DNA of 64,000 nt from Astrocystis sublimbata. Its lineage: Eukaryota > Ascomycota > Sordariomycetes > Xylariales > Xylariaceae. The translations under genes were made by a program, and so were the position numbers. A model generated the notes under the pieces. The model ran no database searches, had not been told where the DNA came from, and saw only the letters and a list, made by a program, of their open reading frames with translations. The stretch is taken from positions 1 to 64,000 of the forward strand of contig JAJNNY010000103.1 in assembly GCA_022453515.1 (NCBI GenBank), written 5' to 3'. The first letter of the stretch is position 1; each line of letters starts with the position of its first letter. Positions 57,460-64,000 of the stretch are shown here, piece by piece.

Positions 57460-58388
57460 GTCAAAGAGTCGGCTTCCTCCACTCAAAGAATTCTTAGCAT
57501 CGGCTTGTCCCTCCCTCTGTCCGCGCTGTTTCGCCGACGACGTCGACAAAAATAAATATTTAGCTATGCGCTAAGAGCCGACCGAGACTGCAGTAGATAA
57601 GTAGTTTTCGTACCACCAGCCGCCGGCCGGTCCTCGAGATTAATTATCGTTATCGACCAAGGAATATTGGTATTGGATATCGATCCTAGGTGAGTATGGG
57701 CCGCCCCTCCTCGCCCGTCCGTCATAAACGTTTGAATCGAAGTTTCGATCGACGTAATAGAACCGTGCGCGACTAGGAGTTCGTCCAAATCTGTCTCGTC
57801 TGTCTCGTTCACCTTCCTTTCTCTATCTGTCGTTGGTAGTGCGAAACCATGTCGGGGCCCTAAGCGAACCGTTCCTCACGTGGCGGCCAGGCAGTTGAGT
57901 AGGTAGGTAATTATCGGCGTGTGTTGTATTGTTGGTCGCAAGGAGCGGACTGCTTGCGACACACGCGCGCAATCTAACCAACAATTGCAACCGGTGTTAG
58001 GGTCGAACAATAGTCTCGATAGTATTAGAGCGAGGCAGGCCTGCCGGAAGATCCCTGTTTGTTTTGTTCTGTTGTGTTGTCGGCGATCAACGAGTCGGTC
58101 GGTCTCTTCAATCTTGTCCTTACAGAGAAAAATGAATGCAGAGGAAAATTTCCGAATAGTTTCGCATCGCGCTTCAAGGAAAGCAGACATGACGGAGATT
58201 ATTAACAGAGGACCAAGCCACTAATAGATATTAATACTGCGCCTCTCTCTCTCTCTCTTTCTACGCTGCTGCGCTCTCGGCACCTATCACCCACCCAGTC
58301 AGTCACCTCATGCAGTAGAGTCGCAGCGAACCATGGCTGCGCACTGCACCACAACCAAGGCACTGACTGCAGTAGTAAGGCCAGACAG

Positions 58389-58436
58389 CCAGACAGACAG
58401 CCAGACAGACAGCCAGACAGACAGCCAGACAGACAG
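58389..58436. repeat. Tandem repeat, 12-bp unit CCAGACAGACAG
   Basis: Four perfect 12-bp copies with a partial unit just before (58381-58388). There are no spacers, so this is a minisatellite and not a CRISPR. Confidence 0.9.
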
Positions 58437-59223
58437 GGGGGCTTTGCTGCACAGCAGCTGGATGGTAAGGCGGGCTGTTCATCGGACGAAGTCGACATGA
58501 TGATGATGATGTGTAGCGCTAAACTTGGATACTGCCTGACTGCATCGCACCCTCACCAGTCAGCGCGTCAAACACCGTTACAATCTCATTGTCCCCGGGT
58601 ACCACAAAGGATTGAGGCAAAAGCTGAGCCGCGCTTATACATGTGAGTGGCGGACTAGACGCTTAATAGGTAAGTAAGTCCCTAGCATGCTAGCATCTCC
58701 AGTTCCTACTGCAACCGTCGAATGCAGTATCTACGTAGTAGGTATACTTAATGTTACCCAATTGAGGAACTAAATAAATCCCAGGCAGCAGCTTAAGAGA
58801 GGCGTCGAGTCGGTTAGGTTGCGATCTCGGTTTTACCTTAAGTATCTTCTCACCCAACACAATGTTCCATTCAAACATACATCCATCAGACAAGCCAAAG
58901 TGAGCTAGCCACAAAGAATGCTTTAGTAAGTTACCCATACTCGTACAGCTTGAATATGGGCAACGTGAGCGTGGCGTGGCGCACCAGGTTGGAAAGGCTG
59001 CAGCAGAGCAGGTGGGGGTTAAATAAGGAAGTCCCATCTATCCAATCCACCTGCCTACCTTATCTACCGTCAGATCTGAACGTGGAAAAATCATGACCTC
59101 AACATCTACATCTACATCTGCATCTACATACCTCCGATTTAACCTCAGATCTGCATATACCAACCGAGAAACACCAACTTTATATACCAGACAACCCTAC
59201 AGGCTTTTAAAAACAGTATCCAA

Positions 59224-59342
59224 GGCCGGACTGGTTGGCCTAGCGGAGCAGTATCATTACCCAGCGTAAAATATACTTAAACAGCCTCGTCGGGTCCCGG
59301 GGGTTCGATTCCCTCGACGGCCAAAATTCTTTTGCCCTTTTT
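59224..59342 (+). ncRNA. tRNA-like RNA polymerase III element
   Basis: An A-box match TGGCCTAGCGG (59236-59246) and an exact B-box GGTTCGATTCC (59302-59312) are 66 nt apart, the order and spacing of a Pol III type 2 promoter. GGGGG-TTCGATT-CCCTC forms a proper T arm. After it CGGCC (59318-59322) can pair with GGCCG at 59224-59228, like the inner part of an acceptor stem, followed by A. T runs at 59330-59333 and 59338-59342 can terminate Pol III. But the D stem does not form, five extra bases separate the 5' stem from the A-box, and no anticodon loop is clear. It is a decayed tRNA, a tRNA-derived element or an unusual small RNA rather than a standard tRNA. Confidence 0.45.
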
Positions 59343-60351
59343 GCGCCATTGCGAACACATACATCCACAAAAGCACCTATGTACACATCTCATAATATCT
59401 ATCGTCTTCATGGTTGGTTCGTTCCTACCTAGTAGTAAGCAAGCAGAAATGCAACGGCCATTAGAATCCCTCCTCCCTCTCCGTTTCCTTCGTCCTAGGT
59501 CCGCATAGAAAAAGAACGTGTCACCGAATCCCATTCAGGCAACCTTTATTACCTAACCCAAGGTAACCTAGAACCTGACATAAATTTCAGACATCTCATC
59601 TCATCTCATCTCACATAGTTACTTACATAGTAATTACTGCGACCCAGACCTCCCTCCAGTGTTAAGTACTTAAACCTCAATCAATATGCACAACCTACAG
59701 CGAGTACATTTGCGCAGATTACTCCACTTGACTTGACTTGATTTGACTTGACTCACGACCTCTCCTCTCCTCAACCATGAAATGAGAAATTGAGATTAAT
59801 TACCCAAAGTCCTGCAAAAAAGTCCTTGCTATTTCGCCATGGCAGCATGCAATTTCCCCCATGCCCAATGAAAAAACATTCATATCATATCAAATCGCTA
59901 AGGTATAGCCATACAAGAGCAAGCAAAAACAACAGTCCACCAGCAGCATGCGCGCGCGTACCTCAGTAAGTTATGTAGTCCTCCGGCGTAGCTAAGGTAA
60001 TAGGTGGGTGGGTGTATCAGCTCCACCTCAGCTTAGGTGATTGAGCAGAGCAAGCAACTCAGATCAAATATCCGTGCATCGTGCATCATGGTCTCGGTAA
60101 AGCAGACCCTACACCTACAATACAAAGCAATGAATGCCAAGGTACCTGTACCTAACCGACCGCGTGAAGCAAGGTAAAAGATATTACAAAGGTGAAGGAT
60201 ACGAGCCTAGCCTCTCAGATTAAAGTGTGTGTGTGATGCATGCCCCTCATCGCCACCTCCACTTCCACTCCTCACAACATGGACATGGACACGGCCAACG
60301 TCTCGTGCCGGACGTCACCCGCACAGCAATTGGCCAACGAAGGTAAAGTCT

Positions 60352-63300
60352 CTAGCGAAGCCCCTTATCACCAGCAGCTCGCTCGCGGAGTTTGTTCTTG
60401 CCCTTGTTGAACAGCTTCATCCCCGACTTCATCCCCTTGTTACCGAACGCCCCGGCCGCTTGGAAGAGCTCCTTGCTCTTCGTCCCCACCTGCGCCCCCG
60501 ACGCCCCAAAGTTGACCGACGAGCCCCCCATGAGCTGTTGCATATTACCGATCGACGACCGTCTGGGATGTGCTGCGGCCGACGTCTTGGAAAGAAGTGG
60601 CGATACGCCAGGCGCCCCAGCCGCTGGCGCGCCGGATTTCGATAGCAGCGCCGACGCATTGTAGGCCGCTACAGCGCCGTTGAATGACGACGTCACTTCA
60701 GCATGTTCGGGCTGACTCTGTAGCTGGTTCAGCCAATTCGAGAGACCTGATTCCAAAACATAGAATTGCTCTCGTGTTTCTTCAAACTTCTGGACACGCT
60801 GATCATAAGTATTCAGATTCAGAATTTCGCGGAATGCCGTCGGCGTTGGCTGCGATGAGACGGGGGCGAGGTCTGCCGCTGCGCCAAGGGGCGAAGCCTC
60901 GTCCTCATCTTGCTCTGGTCCTGTGGATAGGGCAGGGTGTTGATCCGAGACACTGGATTTCGCTGCGGACTGCGCATCCCCAATCATCTCCTGCTCTTTC
61001 TCCTCCGCTAGAGACAGCCGTGAGCCATTCCGCTCATCGGAAGCGGGCTTGAGAGCTTTGGTGCCGACGAATGAAACGGGCGATGGTGATTCAATTGCAG
61101 CTAGCGAAGCGTCTTCTGGCCCACGACTGCTGACATCCGAAACCTGGTGCGAGATGGTCCCATTTGCTCTGGTCCCTGCTTGCAGAGTGTCAGAAACGGG
61201 CGATATTGCTGTTAGTTTACTCGTGGACTCGGCGTTCAGAGAACCTAGACCATTCTCCTCTGGCTCCTGCGGCAACATCAAGATAGTTGGTTTCGGCTCT
61301 GCAGAGCTCATCGCGACTTCTTCTTCGCCTTGCTGCCATGAGAACCGCCTCGGCCTCGTTTGGCTATCCGGTGTAGGACTTTTGGCTGGGTTCAAAGGTG
61401 CCGGTTGTGTAACCGACTTCTCACGAGATTCAGGCACGGCACCGTACTCCTCTTCGGGTGATCGACTCGAGACCATGGTAGGGGTGGATTTGGCAGCCTG
61501 GCTAACCTCGCGGAGTGATTTCTCTTCGCCAAGTGCGAGGTAATCATCGTAGACCCCGGATAGATATGTACTGTCTCCAGTCAGATTGCCGGGGGTGTGG
61601 TCGGCGCTCAAGTCTCCTCTGGCAGGCACACTGCTCGAACCGGGCGAGATGGGGGCAGGGCTGAGCGACTTGATGATTTCCTCCCGTAATATGTCACTCT
61701 CTTTCTCGGGGGATGTGGTGTCAATCGTACTCATTGTGGAATTACGTAGCTGAGAAGGCGGCAGAACGATATCAGGCTGACCTGCTTGCGACCGGTTGGG
61801 ATTGAGCGGTGCAGTCGGCGAGAATCCGGAGCTAGTTGCGATGGTCGATGTGGGACGAGCCATTGAGGAGGCTGACTTCTGCGGACTTCTGTTGCCTGTA
61901 GTGGGCAGTATTGTCGACGTTGGTCTTGACCGAGGCTGGTCTGGCGAATTTCCGGTTCTCAATGGGGGGAGAAAGGCAGTGGACGCGGGGTACTTCCCGG
62001 CACCCGAAAGTTTGGAAGGTATACCATAGTCGGGTTGCTCGGCAGCGCTCGTAGGTTCCGGGCCCCCCAGGCCTTTCGCTGTGTGGTTATCTAGTGAATA
62101 CTGTGGAGTGTTTGCTGTAGATGGCAAACTTGCAACATTGGTTATTGGATATGGACTATCGGGCCCCGCGACGTCCTCCGCGATAGGGGTCACAGCAACA
62201 CCCTGTAGGTTAGTCAAACGTGATGAATCCGTCGCATCTGGCTGTTCCAAGGGTGTAGGTTGTTCGGACCGCACAGTCAAGCTTTCCGAGACCCATCCAC
62301 CTGGAATTTGAGGACGAGTACTGCTAGGGCGCGGTTGAGTCGCACCAACTGTCTCCCCTTGGGTTGCTGCTGACTTTCCATTCGATGTGGAGAGAGGGGT
62401 CTCTGATCTAGGGCCGGTCTGGGAGTTGAGGTCGCCAGAACCTGAAAAGAAATCGTCACCAAAGCCAAAGTCAGACACACGAGGGAGGCTTGGAAGCTGA
62501 GGACTTGTGGAGTAGCGGCGGCTTTTCATAGCTTCGCTCTTCACATCATCGCTTAACTCATTCTGCGGGTGGACGATTCTCGGGCTGGCCAGAGCCGGTT
62601 CTGGTAGTACGGGTGATTGCTCATCTGGAGCTCGCGCGGGGAAGCCGTCCATTCCATATTCACTTCCTCGCTCAACGACCGGAGCTAAAGTCGATATTGG
62701 CACACGAGCAGACTCCGAACCATCGTGACTTTCGAAGCTTGTCCGCCGACGCTGCTCCGCCGACGAGCGAAACTGAGCCGGCGACGTCGTGCCCTCAGCT
62801 CGGTTGGGTAGACTGTCGAGGCTTGGTCGTCCTGAGTCCATCGACAAGCGCTCCTTCTCTTTGTCCTCGCTCATCCTCCTGTAAATATCGGAGGGCTTGA
62901 CCAGCGACAGTCTCTTGGGAGCGGGGGCGGGGCCAGTCGGATCGTCGACCAGGGGTTGATCTTGGTGGCCCATGCTGCTCTTACGAGGCGGGAATTGGGA
63001 TTGCGTGGAAACGGGTGCTGCGCTCTGAGGACCAAACATGTTCGCTTGGGAAGAGGATGCGTTGGGATGGGCGGATTCGGTAACATACGGCGGTGACGTA
63101 GCTGCGGGCGAGCCCTGTTGGGTCTGTACATTCAGAGAGGGGAGTCCGCGGGGGTCGCGAAGCGCCGACGAGCCGTATACACGAGGGTTGGTGTTGGAGG
63201 GCAGAGAGGCGGTGCCGGGCTGGGAGAAGGTGCGCGAGGACGGCAGCGAAAAGCCGGCCGGGCCGCGGGGGCCGTTCGGCTTCGCAGCAGGAGGCGGCAT

Positions 63301-63486
63301 GGGTTCGGGTTCGGGCTCGTCGTAGTCGTTACCGTCGTCGTAGTCATCATAGTCGTTGCCCCAGTCGTCGCCGTCGTAGCTCTGCACCTTTGCTTCGACC
63401 CATTTCCGCGTCTTGGTCCGGTTCACGTTGGCTTTATAGTTGGAATTGGGCGCACTGTAAGCAACCATATTGCCATAGTCAGCCAT
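60352..63486 (-). CDS. Large low-complexity cytoplasmic protein with conserved ends
   Basis: A single frame is open from 63624, but the likely start is the ATG at 63484-63486 (MADYGNMVAYSAPN), giving 1044 aa. From there the sequence reads YKANVNRTKTRKWVEAKVQS, YDGDDWGNDYDDYDD, then about 800 residues rich in Ser, Pro, Thr and Glu without a folded domain. The last 200 residues look ordered: YDQRVQKFEETREQFYVLES and GLSNWLNQLQSQPEHAEVTS, then GTKSKELFQAAGAFGNKGMK and a Lys-rich end. The longer N-terminus (63624-63487) contains a hydrophobic stretch which is probably 5' leader or intron sequence: a GTCAGT and a following AAAG acceptor fit a 65-nt intron. Its function is unknown; the shape suggests a scaffold or trafficking adaptor. 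The C-terminal helices may form a coiled coil. Confidence 0.8.
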   Translation of the reverse strand: MADYGNMVAYSAPNSNYKANVNRTKTRKWVEAKVQSYDGDDWGNDYDDYDDGNDYDEPEPEPMPPPAAKPNGPRGPAGFSLPSSRTFSQPGTASLPSNTNPRVYGSSALRDPRGLPSLNVQTQQGSPAATSPPYVTESAHPNASSSQANMFGPQSAAPVSTQSQFPPRKSSMGHQDQPLVDDPTGPAPAPKRLSLVKPSDIYRRMSEDKEKERLSMDSGRPSLDSLPNRAEGTTSPAQFRSSAEQRRRTSFESHDGSESARVPISTLAPVVERGSEYGMDGFPARAPDEQSPVLPEPALASPRIVHPQNELSDDVKSEAMKSRRYSTSPQLPSLPRVSDFGFGDDFFSGSGDLNSQTGPRSETPLSTSNGKSAATQGETVGATQPRPSSTRPQIPGGWVSESLTVRSEQPTPLEQPDATDSSRLTNLQGVAVTPIAEDVAGPDSPYPITNVASLPSTANTPQYSLDNHTAKGLGGPEPTSAAEQPDYGIPSKLSGAGKYPASTAFLPPLRTGNSPDQPRSRPTSTILPTTGNRSPQKSASSMARPTSTIATSSGFSPTAPLNPNRSQAGQPDIVLPPSQLRNSTMSTIDTTSPEKESDILREEIIKSLSPAPISPGSSSVPARGDLSADHTPGNLTGDSTYLSGVYDDYLALGEEKSLREVSQAAKSTPTMVSSRSPEEEYGAVPESREKSVTQPAPLNPAKSPTPDSQTRPRRFSWQQGEEEVAMSSAEPKPTILMLPQEPEENGLGSLNAESTSKLTAISPVSDTLQAGTRANGTISHQVSDVSSRGPEDASLAAIESPSPVSFVGTKALKPASDERNGSRLSLAEEKEQEMIGDAQSAAKSSVSDQHPALSTGPEQDEDEASPLGAAADLAPVSSQPTPTAFREILNLNTYDQRVQKFEETREQFYVLESGLSNWLNQLQSQPEHAEVTSSFNGAVAAYNASALLSKSGAPAAGAPGVSPLLSKTSAAAHPRRSSIGNMQQLMGGSSVNFGASGAQVGTKSKELFQAAGAFGNKGMKSGMKLFNKGKNKLRERAAGDKGLR

Positions 63487-63624
63487 GACGATCAAATTAT
63501 TGTCTTTCAGAGCAGCAACATTCACAGCGGCCAAGAATAGAAGACAGCAAGTGGCAGCGAGTACTGACCCTGAGCTGGGAGGCATTGCGCCCTTCCGGAC
63601 GTTGCTATATGATCCCGAATCCAT

Positions 63625-64000
63625 GGGGGGCTAACAGCCAGCGCATAGCAGATTAAACAATGAACACAGCAGTCAACACATGTACTTGGTCGCTAGAAAA
63701 TAATTCAAGCGGCCCTGGCGGAGGGCTGACCCCAGAAGGTCTAGCAGTCAAAGTTGCAAAATTCGGTGTAGGAGAGGAAAATCCGCGGTCGAGCAGAGCA
63801 ATCCAGTTATTATTAGGTCGGGTGGGCGAACATGGGACGAGTATGGAGAATGGAGATAGAGAGGTGCAGATAAAGGCGGATTCGAAACAACAGAGGCGCA
63901 ATACTAGTACAAGGGTCCAGGTCCAGATCGTCTGTCAGGGTGTCAGGCTACTATTACGGTGATGAGGTGGGACTACGGCCAGCCAGAGATGCAAAGAGCC
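63625..64000. other. Upstream region at the window edge
   Basis: About 375 bp upstream of the large minus-strand gene. No supported gene is seen; it is probably 5' leader and promoter. Confidence 0.4.

Larger units (their letters stand above)
57460..60351. other. Intergenic stretch with microsatellites and a Pol III-like element
   Basis: About 2.9 kb with no protein gene. It has several short tandem repeats: a 12-bp unit at 58389-58436, CT runs near 58240-58260, ATCTAC units near 59100-59130, CATCT units near 59590-59612 and CTTGA units near 59726-59753. A tRNA-like element lies near 59224-59342. Confidence 0.6.

Noticed and set aside
58381..58440. CRISPR-like regular repeats
   Set aside because: The 12-bp units are directly adjacent without spacers, and the organism is a eukaryote.
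59224..59323. Standard nuclear tRNA gene
   Set aside because: The acceptor stem is only partly paired, the D stem does not form and no anticodon loop can be placed.
63487..63624. N-terminal signal or membrane segment for the large minus-strand protein
   Set aside because: The hydrophobic text coincides with a plausible 5' intron, and the conserved-looking protein start is MADYGN at 63486.

Overview
The window reads as nuclear DNA of a filamentous ascomycete (Pezizomycotina, most likely Sordariomycetes). The basis is short introns of about 60-150 nt with GTRNGT donors, HET-domain genes, several fungal MFS transporter types, a stand-alone cellobiose-dehydrogenase-type cytochrome domain, and possible traces of repeat-induced point mutation. 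No species can be named from sequence alone. All gene models below were spliced by hand from open frames and visible GT..AG sites; none was checked against a database or transcripts.

Positions 1-49300 look like accessory sequence: few genes, long gene-free gaps and many broken genes. It opens with a HET-domain gene (297-2090). A series of decayed genes follows: a membrane-protein pseudogene (3872-5199), an unrecognised minus-strand relic (about 5572-6320), an MFS transporter with a frameshift and a deletion (6753-8489), and an abutting chloroperoxidase-like fragment and lipoxygenase fragment (10763-11907). An intact hotdog thioesterase (9752-10537) sits among them. Positions 13900-30430 hold a detoxification and lipid set: a monocarboxylate-type MFS, a glutathione S-transferase, a six-exon DHA2 MFS, a second HET gene, a second GST, a secreted AA8-type cytochrome domain, an aldehyde dehydrogenase relic, a membrane alpha/beta hydrolase and a fatty acid desaturase. 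A small secreted six-cysteine protein (32789-33256) and a large membrane protein (34186-36723) follow. Positions 39500-47900 hold two diverged copies of an unknown element, a kinase-like protein with an altered DFG motif, a polytopic membrane protein and a broken ankyrin-repeat gene.

From about 49300 to 63500 the style changes. There is one small two-exon gene, then two very large low-complexity proteins on the minus strand (2053 aa, and about 1045 aa in its shorter form). Between these two large genes lies a gap rich in microsatellites that carries a Pol III-type, tRNA-like element. This part looks like stable core genome.

No established pathway can be read with confidence. The best functional reading is a dispersed xenobiotic and lipid-oxidation neighbourhood, part of it pseudogenised, next to HET, ankyrin and kinase-like genes of the kind found in fungal non-self recognition regions.
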